The notes: a model not told the origin generated them from the letters alone. Shown: positions 50,410 to 59,935, numbered from the stretch's first letter. The stretch is 64,000 bases of DNA from a bacterium (GCA_029580855.1 JAKPQH010000061.1:29334-93333); one strand, 5' to 3'. Program-made: numbers and translations.

Positions 50410-51150
50410 GTGAGCTTTTATTCCCAGTTTGCCGAGTATTACGAGGCGGTGTTCCCCTACCGGGACGAGGTCGCCGTGTTCCTGAAGGACTACGTCCCCG
50501 CCGGAAGCCGCCGGCTGCTCGACGCCGGCTGCGGCACCGGTCATTACTGCGGCCGGTTTGCCGCGGACGGTTTCGATGTGGTGGGGATTGACCTCGATCC
50601 CCAGATGATCGACGTGGCACGGAAAAGGTATCCGGCGCCGATGTTCCGCTGTCTGAACCTGCTGGACGTCGGGACCCTATCCGGACCCTTCGATTTCGTC
50701 TTCTGCATCGGCAACGTGGCCCCCCATCTCGCCCAGGACGAGTTCGCGCGCTTCGTCGCCGACGTCGCGGGCATCCTGCGCCCCGGCGGTGTCTGGGTTT
50801 TCCAGGTCGTCAACTGGGATTACGTTCTGGCGCGCGGCGGTTACCCGTTTCGGCCCAGAAAACTGGGACCCGGCGGCGCCGTCTTCCTGCGCGAGTACCG
50901 GGACGTCTCGGAGTCCCGCGTTCGCTTCCTGACCCGCCTCGTCGAAGACGACCGCACGATATTCGAAGGGGAGGTGTGGCTGTACCCCATGCGGACGGAC
51001 GCCTACCTGCGGCTCCATCGCGCGCGCGGGTTCCAACTCATCGAACACTTCGCCGATTTCCAGCGAGCCCCATACGCGACCACCGCGGACGCCGGCAGCG
51101 TCTTTGTGTTCCGCACCCGGGACGACGGCGAATCGAACCCCACCGTGTGA
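50410..51150 (+). CDS. SAM-dependent methyltransferase (class I)
   Basis: The 246-residue protein has SAM motif I LLDAGCGTGHYCGRFA, an acidic post-I residue in VVGIDLDPQMIDVAR, and motif IV-like FDFVFCIGNVAPHL. Its substrate is unknown; the overall type resembles small-molecule or tRNA-unrelated type 11 methyltransferases. The GTG at 50410 is supported by AGGAGGG just upstream. The 257 bases before it, after the radical SAM gene, hold nothing recognisable. A small membrane-protein gene follows ten bases downstream. Confidence 0.87.
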   Translation: MSFYSQFAEYYEAVFPYRDEVAVFLKDYVPAGSRRLLDAGCGTGHYCGRFAADGFDVVGIDLDPQMIDVARKRYPAPMFRCLNLLDVGTLSGPFDFVFCIGNVAPHLAQDEFARFVADVAGILRPGGVWVFQVVNWDYVLARGGYPFRPRKLGPGGAVFLREYRDVSESRVRFLTRLVEDDRTIFEGEVWLYPMRTDAYLRLHRARGFQLIEHFADFQRAPYATTADAGSVFVFRTRDDGESNPTV

Positions 51151-51160
51151 GGGAGCGGGC

Positions 51161-51658
51161 GTGCGGCTGAAGGACGAACCCCGGCGACTCGTGATCCGGA
51201 ATTCGCCGCGTCTTTGGTGGATCCCAGCGGTCCTCGTGGCGCTTGTGGGCGCAGTCTGCCTGCTCGCGGCGGCGGGTCCCTTCGGCAACGCCGGGGCATA
51301 CCCCATGGGCGGCGGGTTGGGGGGCGCCGCGGTCGGCGTCCTCTTGCTGGCGCTCGGCGTCTGGGCGTGCTGGCGGATGCCGCGCGCGACGCTGGCCGTG
51401 GATCGCGCCGGTCAGACGGTGACGCTGACGCGTCGCGGGTTGTTTCGCACCGCCGCGGAATGGTACCCGGCGGATGCCATCGTGGACGTGAGAGTCAAAA
51501 AGGAGCGGCGCGGCAAAGGCAGCGCCCTGTATCGTGTCGAGTTCCTGCTCGACTCCGGACGCGTCGTTCCCGTCCCGCTGGCTCACCCCCGCGACCGCGA
51601 CGGATGCATGCGGGTCGCCGGGCGCCTGGCGGGGGTTCTGGGCTTGCCGGGGGCGTGA
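51161..51658 (+). CDS. Small two-helix membrane protein with PH-like C-terminal part, unknown function
   Basis: The 165-residue product has two hydrophobic segments (about 22-42 and 50-72), then a soluble beta-rich part with TLAVDRAGQTVTLTRRGLF and VEFLLDSGRVVPVPL, reminiscent of bacterial PH-like domains. No function is known to me. It starts at a GTG with GGGAG upstream, ten bases after the methyltransferase stop, and may be co-transcribed with it. Confidence 0.7.
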   Translation: MRLKDEPRRLVIRNSPRLWWIPAVLVALVGAVCLLAAAGPFGNAGAYPMGGGLGGAAVGVLLLALGVWACWRMPRATLAVDRAGQTVTLTRRGLFRTAAEWYPADAIVDVRVKKERRGKGSALYRVEFLLDSGRVVPVPLAHPRDRDGCMRVAGRLAGVLGLPGA

Positions 51659-51721
51659 TCGCCGGCGCCGGGGTTCGACGTCCGAAACGGCGTACCACGA
51701 TTCACGGAGAGGAGACGCCCG

Positions 51722-52684
51722 ATGCCTGACGATGCTCCCGTCGTAAAGGTGGCCGTGGTCCAGGCGGCACCGGTCCTCTTCGACCGCGAGGCGACGGTCG
51801 AGAAAGCCCGCCGCCTCACCGCCGAGGCGGCGTCCCGGGGCGCTCGTCTCATCGTGTTCCCCGAGGCCTTCATTCCCGCCTATCCCCGCGGCCTCAGCTT
51901 CGGCACCGTGGTGGGCAACCGCAGCCACGACGGCCGGCGGACCTGGCAGACGTATTGGGCCAATGCCGTCGACGTGCCGGGCCCGGCCACCCAGGCGCTC
52001 GGCGAGGCGGCGCGCGAGGCCAACGCCTATCTGGCCGTCGGCGTCATCGAGCGGGACAGCCACTTCAGCCGCGGCACGCTCTACTGCACCCTGCTCTACT
52101 TCGGCCCCAGCGGGCGGTTGCTGGGGACGCACCGAAAGCTCAAGCCCACCGCCGCCGAGCGGCTCATCTGGGGGGAGGGGGACGGCAGCACGCTGACGGT
52201 GGTGGAGACGGAGTTCGGCAAGGTCGGCGGTCTGATCTGCTGGGAGAACTACATGCCGCTGGCGCGCATGGCCATGTACAGCAAAGGGGTCGACATCTAT
52301 CTGGCGCCCACCGCCGACGCCCGCGAGACGTGGCAGGCCACGCTGCGCCACATCGCCTGCGAGGGCCGCTGCTTTGTCCTGGGGTGCAATCAGTTTGTCA
52401 CCAAATCCATGTACCCCGCGGGTCTGGTCGGGATCGAGGATCTGACCCGCGCGCCCGAGGTCATCTGCCGCGGCGGCAGCGCCGTCGTCTCCCCGCTGGG
52501 GGCGGTGCTGGCGGGTCCGCGGTACGACTGCGAGGATATCGTCATCGCGGACCTGGACATGGGAGAGATCCCCCGCAGCCGGTTTGACTTCGACGTCACC
52601 GGCCACTACGCGCGGCCCGACGTGTTCCAGCTCACGGTCAACGAGCGGCCCACGCCGTCGGCGATCTTCACCATCGACGCGTGA
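51722..52684 (+). CDS. Nitrilase
   Basis: The 320-residue protein is a branch 1 nitrilase with the Glu-Lys-Cys triad: Glu48 in IVFPEAFIPAYPRG, Lys141 in HRKLKPTAAERLIWGEGDG, and Cys173 in LICWENYMPLARM. These three motifs distinguish true nitrilases (nitrile to acid plus ammonia) from the broader amidase superfamily. It starts a set of same-strand genes (HAD, unknown, aldo/keto reductase, small membrane protein) that may form a pathway, although the gap to the HAD gene is about 100 bases. Confidence 0.92.
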   Translation: MPDDAPVVKVAVVQAAPVLFDREATVEKARRLTAEAASRGARLIVFPEAFIPAYPRGLSFGTVVGNRSHDGRRTWQTYWANAVDVPGPATQALGEAAREANAYLAVGVIERDSHFSRGTLYCTLLYFGPSGRLLGTHRKLKPTAAERLIWGEGDGSTLTVVETEFGKVGGLICWENYMPLARMAMYSKGVDIYLAPTADARETWQATLRHIACEGRCFVLGCNQFVTKSMYPAGLVGIEDLTRAPEVICRGGSAVVSPLGAVLAGPRYDCEDIVIADLDMGEIPRSRFDFDVTGHYARPDVFQLTVNERPTPSAIFTIDA

Positions 52685-52781
52685 CCTGAGGGCGGGCCTC
52701 ACCGGAGCCCCGCGCGCGGCCAAGAGGCCTCGGCAGGGTGGAGGCTGACCGCAGGGTGACCCCCAATCGAAGGAGGGCCCC

Positions 52782-53570
52782 TTGACCCAACCCAAGCTGC
52801 TGGCGTTGGATTTCGACGGCGTGATCTGCGACACGGTGCGCGAGGGTTGCCGCTCGGCCTGGCAGGTGTGCCGCGAGCTCCTCCCGCTGGACGGCGAGGC
52901 GCCGCCACCGCCGCTCGCATCGCTCTTCGTCCGTCTTCGGCCCGTGGTGGAGCACGGGTGGGAGTTTCCGGTCCTGGTGCTCGCCATCCTGGACGGGATC
53001 CCCGAGGCGACCATCTGGGAGACCTTCCAGACCGCCTGCCGGGAGCGCATCCTGGCGAAGTACCGCGTGACCCCGCGGCAGCTGGCGGCGCGCTTCGATG
53101 CGGTCCGGGATCGGGCCATCGCCACGAGTCTGGACGGCTGGCTGGCGGACCAGGGTCTGTACCCCGGCATGGCCCATCGGCTGCGCCGGGTCCTGGCGAG
53201 CGGGATCGCGCTCTACGTCGTCACCACCAAGGAGGGGCGGTTCGCCCACACGCTCCTCGAAACCCACGGCGTCACCATGCCGCTCGACCGCGTCTGGGGA
53301 AAGGAGCGGGCGCGGCCCAAGCCCGAGCTTCTGCGGGTGCTCGCCAAAACCCATCGCCTCGCGTATCGGGAGATCTGGTTCGTCGAGGACCGCCTGAAGA
53401 CCTTGCAGGCGGTCACCGGCGCGGCCGACCTCGGGGAGGTCGGTCTCTTCCTGGCCCTGTGGGGATACGTCATGCCGACCGATCGCGACCAGGTGGCGTC
53501 GGATCCGCGCATCCTCCCGCTGTCGCTGGACCAGTTCTGTCGAGACTTCACCGATTGGACCAAAGCCTAG
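52782..53570 (+). CDS. HAD-superfamily hydrolase
   Basis: The 262-residue protein has HAD motif I LALDFDGVICDT (Asp10, Asp12), a motif II-like VVTTKEGR, and motif III/IV in RPKPELL and WFVEDRLKTLQAV. A helical cap occupies about residues 20-120. It is probably a phosphatase or phosphoglycolate-phosphatase-like enzyme of unknown substrate. The start is a TTG with GGAGGG seven bases upstream; no ATG or GTG is positioned to keep motif I at the right distance. Confidence 0.85.
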   Translation: MTQPKLLALDFDGVICDTVREGCRSAWQVCRELLPLDGEAPPPPLASLFVRLRPVVEHGWEFPVLVLAILDGIPEATIWETFQTACRERILAKYRVTPRQLAARFDAVRDRAIATSLDGWLADQGLYPGMAHRLRRVLASGIALYVVTTKEGRFAHTLLETHGVTMPLDRVWGKERARPKPELLRVLAKTHRLAYREIWFVEDRLKTLQAVTGAADLGEVGLFLALWGYVMPTDRDQVASDPRILPLSLDQFCRDFTDWTKA

Positions 53571-53580
53571 GAGGCGCGCC

Positions 53581-54078
53581 GTGCAGCTCACGCCGTGCAA
53601 GACCTACCACGCCAAGACGGTCGGCCGGAACGTGCTCCGCATGCCGGACGGCAAGTCCGTGTTCAAGGTGTACTATGTCTCCGTCATCGGACGGGACCGG
53701 CCCGAGCTGTACGAGTGGCGGCGCTCTTCGCGCACGACGGCGGACTTCGAGCGGATGTTCACCGCGGGCGGCCACGAGGGGGTGGGGTTCGTCGTCGCCT
53801 TCCCGCACGTCACCAAGGTCTACCGTTTCTCTCCCGACGGGGAGACGATCCTGGACGTGCGCGAGTTCGACACGGACGGCATGACCGCTCGTGGCTGCGC
53901 CCGCAGCGACGGGTACCACGAGCTGGCCTGTTACGCCGAGGCCGCCATCGCCGCCGACGAGTACCGCGCGTGGGCCGAGGCCGGCAGCGTGGACGAGTAT
54001 CTCGCCGCGCGCTCCGGGGCCGCCGATTTCCCCGTCGTCAGCCACACCAAGCTGGCGGACTACTGGACCCGACGGTAG
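53581..54078 (+). CDS. Conserved-looking protein of unknown function in the nitrilase cluster
   Basis: The 165-residue soluble protein has no signal peptide or membrane segment and no motif I recognise. Notable blocks are VFKVYYVSVIGRDRPELYEW, GVGFVVAFPHVTKVYRFSPDG and DYWTRR at the very end, and two cysteines near residue 105-118 (GCARSDGYHELAC). It starts at a GTG ten bases after the HAD stop with AGGAGG upstream and ends 23 bases before the aldo/keto reductase, so it is almost surely in their operon. Confidence 0.72.
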   Translation: MQLTPCKTYHAKTVGRNVLRMPDGKSVFKVYYVSVIGRDRPELYEWRRSSRTTADFERMFTAGGHEGVGFVVAFPHVTKVYRFSPDGETILDVREFDTDGMTARGCARSDGYHELACYAEAAIAADEYRAWAEAGSVDEYLAARSGAADFPVVSHTKLADYWTRR

Positions 54079-54101
54079 CGTCCGCTGCACCGGAGGCGGC
54101 G

Positions 54102-55079
54102 ATGAACCGTAGACCGCTGGGCCGGACGGGCCTGCAGGTGTCCGAGCTGGGGTTCGGCTGCGGAATGGTCGGCGGGCTCCTCGTCCGCGGCGAGTATCCG
54201 GAGATGCGGCGGGCGGTGGCGCGCGCCGTGGAGCTGGAGATCGACTACTTCGACACGGCGCCGCTGTACGGGGACGGCCAGTCGGAGGTCAACCTCGGCG
54301 CCATTCTCCGCGAGCTGCGCGCCGGGGTGACCGTGGGAACCAAGGTCCGCATCGCGGTGGAGGATATGGCGCACATCGAGACGGCCATCGCGGCCTCCGT
54401 GGAGGCCAGCCTGCGGCGACTCGGCCGGGATGCCGTGGACCTCTTCCAGCTGCACAATCCCCTCGCCACCCAGCGGCGCGCCGAGTCCGCGGCCTTGACC
54501 TCGGAGGACCTGCCCGCCGTGATCCGCGCGTTCGAGAGGCTTCACCGCCAGGGCAAGACGCGTTTTTGGGGGATCACGGGGCTCGGGGATACCGAGGCCC
54601 TCCACCGGGCGGTGGACCTGGGCGGGTTTCACACGATCCAAACCGTCTACAACATGCTGAACCCGAGCGGCGGGCGCCGGGTCCCGGCAGATTTCCCGTA
54701 CCAGGATTATCGGCAGCTCATCGACCGGGCCTTTGCCGGGGGGATCGGCGTCATCGCCATCCGCGTCCTGGCGGGAGGCGCCCTCTCCGGAACTACCGCC
54801 CGGCACCCCATAGCCATGCAGCGTGTCGCGCCCCTGGCCACCGGCCACGATTACACCGCGGATGCCGTCCGCGCCCGCCTAGTCGATTTTCTTGTCGCCG
54901 ACGGCACCGTGGCCGGCCTTCCGGAAGCGGCCCTCCGCTTTGCGATCGGGAAGCCCGAGATCGCCACGGCCCTGGTCGGCACCTCGAGCCTGGAGCAGCT
55001 GGAGCAGGCCGTGGCGGCGGTGCGGCGCGGGGCGCTGCCGCCGGAAGCCTTGGAGCGGATCGGCACGGTCCTGCGGTAG
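54102..55079 (+). CDS. Aldo/keto reductase
   Basis: The 325-residue NADPH-dependent barrel oxidoreductase has the catalytic tetrad Asp51 and Tyr56 in YFDTAPLYGDGQSE, Lys81 in VGTKVR and His118 in FQLHNP. NRRPLGRTGLQVSELGFGCG stands at the N-terminus and the cofactor-binding ALVGTSSLEQLEQAV at the C-terminus. It resembles the galactose-dehydrogenase-like AKR branch, but substrate is open. GGAGG lies six bases before the ATG. Confidence 0.92.
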   Translation: MNRRPLGRTGLQVSELGFGCGMVGGLLVRGEYPEMRRAVARAVELEIDYFDTAPLYGDGQSEVNLGAILRELRAGVTVGTKVRIAVEDMAHIETAIAASVEASLRRLGRDAVDLFQLHNPLATQRRAESAALTSEDLPAVIRAFERLHRQGKTRFWGITGLGDTEALHRAVDLGGFHTIQTVYNMLNPSGGRRVPADFPYQDYRQLIDRAFAGGIGVIAIRVLAGGALSGTTARHPIAMQRVAPLATGHDYTADAVRARLVDFLVADGTVAGLPEAALRFAIGKPEIATALVGTSSLEQLEQAVAAVRRGALPPEALERIGTVLR

Positions 55080-55089
55080 AAGACATGAC

Positions 55090-55389
55090 ATGGGTCCCGC
55101 CCTCGGTTTCGCCATCCTGATCGGGCTGGCAAGCGTCTACACCGTGGCCACCGTGGCCTGGCTGGCCGCCGGATACTGCCTGCTCAAGACGATGGCCAAC
55201 CGCCGGCCGGGGGTGCGGCTGTGGAGCGCGCGGGTCGGGTTCTTTCCCCCCAATATCGTCTTTCGGCCGGACCTGCTCACCGACCGCGGACGATTCTTCC
55301 GGCGCCGGTTCGCCCAGGCCGGCCTGGTTTTCTCCGCCGCCCTGGCGGCCGGGCTGGCGCTGCACGGGCTGGTGCGGCTGCTCGCGTGA
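55090..55389 (+). CDS. Small membrane protein, unknown function
   Basis: The 99-residue protein has two hydrophobic helices (about 5-32 and 74-96) joined by a basic loop (MANRRPGVRLW, DRGRFFRRRF). It begins 11 bases after the aldo/keto reductase stop. No homologue is recognised. The strand switches after it, so it ends the nitrilase-group unit. Confidence 0.6.
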   Translation: MGPALGFAILIGLASVYTVATVAWLAAGYCLLKTMANRRPGVRLWSARVGFFPPNIVFRPDLLTDRGRFFRRRFAQAGLVFSAALAAGLALHGLVRLLA

Positions 55390-55450
55390 CGGCGGCGGGA
55401 TGGCCAGACCCCGGCACGCGGCACCGCGAACCCGGCGTTCCACGCGTGCG

Positions 55451-56836
55451 CTACCCGGGTTCGGTCAGCCGCCGCGGATCCAGCAGGTCGCCCAGTTCCG
55501 CCGGGGTCAGAAGTCCCTGCGCGGCCACGACCTCCCGCAGCGGGCGCCCGCTCCTCCAGACCTCGCCAGCCAGCGCGGCGGCGCGCTCGTAACCGATCCG
55601 CGGGCTGAGCGCGGTGACCAACGCCACCGTCTCCTCCGCATACCACCGGCACCGCTCCGCGTCCGCCTGAATCCCCGAAACGCATCGGCTGGTGAAGGCG
55701 GCGACGCCGCGCGCGAGGATATCCAGCGACTGGAGCAGCGTGTGGGCGATGACGGGCATCATCACGTTCAGCTCGAGCTGGCCGGCCTGTGCCGCCATGG
55801 CGATGGTGGCGTCGTGGCCGATCGCCTGAAAGCAGACCATGGTGAGCATCTCCGCCATCACCGGATTCACCTTGCCGGGCATGATGGACGAACCCGGCTG
55901 GACCGCGGGCAGGGAAATTTCCGCCAGACCCGTGCGCGGACCCGACGCCAGCAGCCGGAGGTCGTTGCAGATCCGGACGAGGTCGAGGCACAGCGTCCGG
56001 AGCGCTCCGGACACCGTCGCGAACGGCCGCATGCTCTGCATGGCGTCGAACGGGTCCGGCGCCGCGACCAGCGGCTCGCCCGTCACGTCGCTCAGTCTGG
56101 CGGTCACCAGCCGCCGGTAATCCGGGTGGCTGTTCATACCGGTGCCCACCGCCGTCCCGCCCAAGCCAATGGATCGCAGGGCGTGGCGCGTCTCCGCGAT
56201 CGCCGCCTGGTGGGCCGCGATGGCCGTGGCGTAGCCCCCGAACTCCTGCCCCAGACGGAGGGGCGTCGCGTCCTGGAGGTGGGTCCGCCCGGCCTTGACC
56301 ACGCCGTCGAAGAGGCGCGCGCGGTCGCGCAGGGCGCTGTCCAACCCGTCCAGCGCTTGAAGCAGCGAGTGCAGCCGGGCCAGCGCGGCGAGCCGCATGG
56401 CCGTGGGGAAAACATCGTTGGTGGACTGCGCCATGTTCACGTGGTCGTTGGGGTGCACCACGGTGTACCGGCCGCGCGCTTCGCCCAAAAGCTCCAGCGC
56501 ACGATTGGCCAGTACTTCGTTGGCGTTCATGTTGTGCGACGTCCCCGCCCCGGCCTGGTACACGTCCACCACGAACTGATCGTGCCAGCGACCGTCGGCC
56601 ACCTCGCGTGCCGCCGTCATGATGGCGTTGCCGATGGTCGGGCTCAGCCGGCCCAGGGCGGCGTTCGTCTGCGCCGCGGCGAGCTTGACCTGCGCCGTGG
56701 CGACGATCAGCGCCGGGTGCGCGCGGAGTCCGCTGATGGGAAAGTTCTCGACGGCCCGCACCGTCTGAATGCCGTAGTACGCCTCCGCCGGCACCGCACG
56801 CTCGCCCAGGCTGTCCCGTTCGGTTCGTGTTGCCAT
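55451..56836 (-). CDS. aspA: Aspartate ammonia-lyase-type class II fumarase/aspartase
   Basis: The 461-residue lyase has the superfamily signature GSSIMPGKVNPVMAE and TVVHPNDHVNMAQSTNDVFPTAMR. The QAGAGTSHNMNANEVLANRALELLG segment is more like aspartase (GTSxNMNANEV) than fumarase C (GTQTNMNVNEV). It would interconvert aspartate and fumarate plus ammonia. The ATG at 56836 with GGAGGCGAGG upstream is used; an upstream extension passes through the terminator and is rejected. Confidence 0.87.
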   Translation of the reverse strand: MATRTERDSLGERAVPAEAYYGIQTVRAVENFPISGLRAHPALIVATAQVKLAAAQTNAALGRLSPTIGNAIMTAAREVADGRWHDQFVVDVYQAGAGTSHNMNANEVLANRALELLGEARGRYTVVHPNDHVNMAQSTNDVFPTAMRLAALARLHSLLQALDGLDSALRDRARLFDGVVKAGRTHLQDATPLRLGQEFGGYATAIAAHQAAIAETRHALRSIGLGGTAVGTGMNSHPDYRRLVTARLSDVTGEPLVAAPDPFDAMQSMRPFATVSGALRTLCLDLVRICNDLRLLASGPRTGLAEISLPAVQPGSSIMPGKVNPVMAEMLTMVCFQAIGHDATIAMAAQAGQLELNVMMPVIAHTLLQSLDILARGVAAFTSRCVSGIQADAERCRWYAEETVALVTALSPRIGYERAAALAGEVWRSGRPLREVVAAQGLLTPAELGDLLDPRRLTEPG

Positions 56837-56867
56837 CCTCGCCTCCGGGGCCGACACCCCAACACAA

Positions 56868-56898
56868 AGGGGGGAAACCCGATCTAGGTTTCCCCCCT
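56868..56898 (-). terminator. Hairpin terminator between the lipoprotein gene and aspA
   Basis: A perfect 12-bp inverted repeat (56868-56879 with 56887-56898) with a seven-base loop is followed on the minus strand by a short TTT. It would end transcription of the lipoprotein gene before aspA, so the two are probably separate units. Confidence 0.65.
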
Positions 56899-56924
56899 CG
56901 CTGACGCACGCGGGTGCCGGCCGC

Positions 56925-57194
56925 TTATTGAATCGGCTGAACCATGACCGGCTCGCCCCACCACGAGCACTTCTGGTTCGGCAGGCACTGGTCCGCCTTG
57001 GAGACCTCGACATCGGTCTTCGTGGTCGATTCGGGCGTGCCTCGATTCACCGAATAGCCCATGTGATTCCACGTCGCAAAATGTGCGCCGTTCTTCTGTG
57101 TTTCTTCCATGGCCAGCTGCGTCCGCGCCGAGCACGCCGAGAGCAGCGCAACCAGGCCCACCGCAAGCACAACCGCCCACAGCCCCTTTCGCAT
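56925..57194 (-). CDS. Small lipoprotein of unknown function
   Basis: The 89-residue product has a lipoprotein signal (WAVVLAVGLVALLSAC, lipobox LSAC, lipidated Cys21), then a short polar domain with two further cysteines (CLPNQKC) likely to form a disulphide. No family is recognised. AAAGGAGGG lies seven bases before the ATG, a strong ribosome-binding site. It has its own terminator, which suggests an independently and perhaps highly expressed gene. Confidence 0.8.
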   Translation of the reverse strand: MRKGLWAVVLAVGLVALLSACSARTQLAMEETQKNGAHFATWNHMGYSVNRGTPESTTKTDVEVSKADQCLPNQKCSWWGEPVMVQPIQ

Positions 57195-57259
57195 CCGCGT
57201 ACCCTCCTTTCAGGGATTTGTAGTGACAATCGACTGTGACAAGATGATGGCGACGGGGC

Positions 57260-59542
57260 TTATCCTATCCCGGGATCTCGCGGACTGTCAAGGACAGCCT
57301 GCGCCTCGGCGCTGCACGCCGCCAGCCGCTCCCTGAGCTGGGAATATCGGCGGCGCGTGGCGTCGTTTTTCGTCGCGATGGCCACCGCTTTCCGCGTCCC
57401 GACCAGGACCAGCAGCCGCTTGGCTCGGGTGATGGCCGTGTACAGCAGGTTTCGCTGCAACATGGGGTAGTGCGTCGTGTGTAGGGGCAGGATGACCGCG
57501 GGATACTCGCTGCCCTGGCTCTTGTGGACGGTGACCGCGTACGCCAGCGTCAGCTCGTCGAGATCGCTGAAATCGTACGGCACCTCGCGATCGTCGAACC
57601 GCACCGCGACGGACTGCTCCGAGGGGTCGATGGCGGCGATCCGACCCAGGTCACCGTTGTAGACGCCCTTGTCGTAGTTGTTCCGCTGCTGGAGCACCCG
57701 ATCCCCGACGCGGAAAATCCGCCCCCCCCGCAAGAGCTCCGCCGTCCCGTTGCGCGGGGGATTCAACGCCGCCTGCAGCGCGGCGTTGAGCTGTCCCGCC
57801 CCGATGGGCCCGCGGTGCATGGGCGTGAGCACCTGGATCTCCGCGAGCGGGTCCAGCCCGTACTTGGCCGGGAGACGCCGCTGGGCCAGACCCACGATCA
57901 GATCCCGCAGCCGGAGGGGGTCGTCCTCGGCAAGGAAGAAAAAGTCCTGCCGCGCGTCCGCCGGCGTCGCCGACAGGTCCGGGAACTCACCGCGGTTGAC
58001 CCGATGCGCGTTCGAAACGATCCGGCTCTGGGCCGCCTGACGGAAGATCGTCGTCAGCCGAACCGCCGGGATCCCGGGGACGGCCAGCAGGTCCTGCAGG
58101 ACGGTCCCCGGTCCGACGGATGGCAGTTGATCCGCATCGCCCACCAGGAGGAGCGTGGCAGCGAGCGGGACGGCCTGGGTGAGGTGGTGCGCGAGCAGGA
58201 TGTCGACCATGGAGACCTCGTCCACCACGACGACGTCGGTCTCCAGGGGATTCCGGGCGTTTCGCTGGAACCCGCCTTCGCGGGGATTCCACTCCAGCAG
58301 CCGGTGGAGCGTGCAGGCATCGTGCCCGGTGACTTCGGCCAGTCTCTTGGCCGCCCTTCCCGTGGGCGACGCGAGGTGCACCCGCACTTTCTTCGCCTCC
58401 AGGAGTCGGATGACGGCCTGGAGAATCGTGGTTTTCCCCGTGCCGGGCCCCCCCGTGACGATGAGGATCTTTTCCTGGAAGGCCAGCCGAACCGCTTGGC
58501 GCTGCTCGTCGGTCAGGGCGAGGCCGGTCCTCCCCTCCACCCAAGGCAGGGCGTGGGCCATGTCGACGGGCGGCAGCGTCCGCGGGGCACGGAGCAGGTC
58601 GGCGAGGCGCCGCGCGAGCTGCGTCTCGGACACGTGCAGGGGTTTGAGATACACGACCCGGCCCGCCGCCGGCCGTTCCACGACGATCGCCTCGTCGGCG
58701 TCCAGGGCCGAGAGCGCGTCGGGGAGCAACGCCGCGGGGATCTCCAGCCTTTTCTCCGCCGCCCGCAGGAGCTCGTCCGCCGGCACATAGACGTGTCCCT
58801 CGTCGGTGAGCTCGTTGAGCGTGTGCAGGATGCCCGCGGCGGCGCGCAGCGGCGAGTCGGCGGGAACGCCCAACTCCCGGGCAATCCTGTCCGCCGTCTT
58901 GAACCCGATCCCCCGGATATCCCTGGCCAGACGATACGGATTCTCTCGGACCGTGGCGATGGCGGCCTGCCCGTACGCCTTGAAGATCTTCACCGCGTAC
59001 GCCGGAGAGACGCCGTGCCCCTGCAGGAAGAGCATCACCTCCCGGATCTCGCGCTGCTCCGCCCAGGCGCTGACGATTCGCTGCTGGCGGATGGGGCCGA
59101 TGCCCTCGACCTCGGCGAGGCGGCCGGGTGTCCCCTCGATCACCTTGAGCGTGTCTTCGCCGAACGCCTCGACCAGTCGCCCGGCGAATACGGGTCCGAT
59201 GCCCTTGATCATGCCCGATCCGAGATACTTCCGGATGCCGGTGATCGTGGCGGGAACGACCGACTCATACCGCTCCACCCTGAACTGCTCCCCGTATTTA
59301 GGGTGATGGGACCACCGGCCGTGGAGGCGCAGCGTCTCCCCCGGCGTCAGGCTCAGCACGGTGCCGACGATGGTGACGGGGTCGGGCTTGCCCGGAACAT
59401 CCAGCCGGGCCACGACGTACTGCGTCTCCTCGCTCACATAGGTGATGCGGGCCACAGAGCCCTCAAGGCTCGTATACGAATCGGCCCGGAGCTGCAGCCG
59501 CTCGCCCTCGGTCCTACCCGTGCGAGCATCGCGCATAGCCAT
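57260..59542 (-). CDS. recD2: RecD2-type ATP-dependent DNA helicase
   Basis: The 760-residue protein is a RecD2/TraA-type SF1B helicase. The N-terminal region has helix-hairpin-helix elements (KGIGPVFAGRLVEAFG, EVEGIGPIRQQRI, RGIGFKTADRIA). The helicase core has Walker A GGPGTGKTTIL, DEVSMVD, LLLVGDADQLPSVGPG, and motif VI region AVTVHKSQGSEYPAVILPL. It unwinds DNA 5' to 3' independently of RecBC, which suggests a genome using AddAB or no RecBCD. The ATG at 59542 is chosen (a second is two codons in); upstream residues are Arg/Pro-rich noise. Confidence 0.93.
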   Translation of the reverse strand: MAMRDARTGRTEGERLQLRADSYTSLEGSVARITYVSEETQYVVARLDVPGKPDPVTIVGTVLSLTPGETLRLHGRWSHHPKYGEQFRVERYESVVPATITGIRKYLGSGMIKGIGPVFAGRLVEAFGEDTLKVIEGTPGRLAEVEGIGPIRQQRIVSAWAEQREIREVMLFLQGHGVSPAYAVKIFKAYGQAAIATVRENPYRLARDIRGIGFKTADRIARELGVPADSPLRAAAGILHTLNELTDEGHVYVPADELLRAAEKRLEIPAALLPDALSALDADEAIVVERPAAGRVVYLKPLHVSETQLARRLADLLRAPRTLPPVDMAHALPWVEGRTGLALTDEQRQAVRLAFQEKILIVTGGPGTGKTTILQAVIRLLEAKKVRVHLASPTGRAAKRLAEVTGHDACTLHRLLEWNPREGGFQRNARNPLETDVVVVDEVSMVDILLAHHLTQAVPLAATLLLVGDADQLPSVGPGTVLQDLLAVPGIPAVRLTTIFRQAAQSRIVSNAHRVNRGEFPDLSATPADARQDFFFLAEDDPLRLRDLIVGLAQRRLPAKYGLDPLAEIQVLTPMHRGPIGAGQLNAALQAALNPPRNGTAELLRGGRIFRVGDRVLQQRNNYDKGVYNGDLGRIAAIDPSEQSVAVRFDDREVPYDFSDLDELTLAYAVTVHKSQGSEYPAVILPLHTTHYPMLQRNLLYTAITRAKRLLVLVGTRKAVAIATKNDATRRRYSQLRERLAACSAEAQAVLDSPRDPGIG

Positions 59543-59935
59543 CCGCCTCGGCCCGGGCACAGCGATCGGTTCCGTCGGAGAAGGCGCCCGTCGCGGCGAT
59601 ATTATCTCGGGACAGGACCGGGACGAAGCGATTTGTGGCGGGCGGGGCCGATACCACATGGGGACGGGGACGCGCTCAGCCGATTCGACGTTCTGTTCGC
59701 GCGCGAAAGTCGAGGGCCGTTTCAGACGGCCCACCGGTCGGCCATGCCTGGCCGTGGCGGCCGTGGCGTCCCCGGCTCGGCAAGTTGGGCGATGCGGGAT
59801 ATCGGCCCGCCGACCGCAGCGGGCGGGACGTTGCGCTCGTCGCGGGCCCCAACCCTGGGGTCTGCCGGCGAAAGCGGTGCAACGGAGAAAACCACGCCGG
59901 GGTGCAGGGGCGCGGCGTCGGAACGGATCGCGGCC
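59543..59935. other. Intergenic region without recognisable gene
   Basis: About 390 bases lie between recD2 and the end of the small unknown gene upstream of it. A 7-bp hairpin (GGGCCGT/ACGGCCC, near 59720) is the only structure noted. Open frames here lack ribosome-binding sites. Confidence 0.45.
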
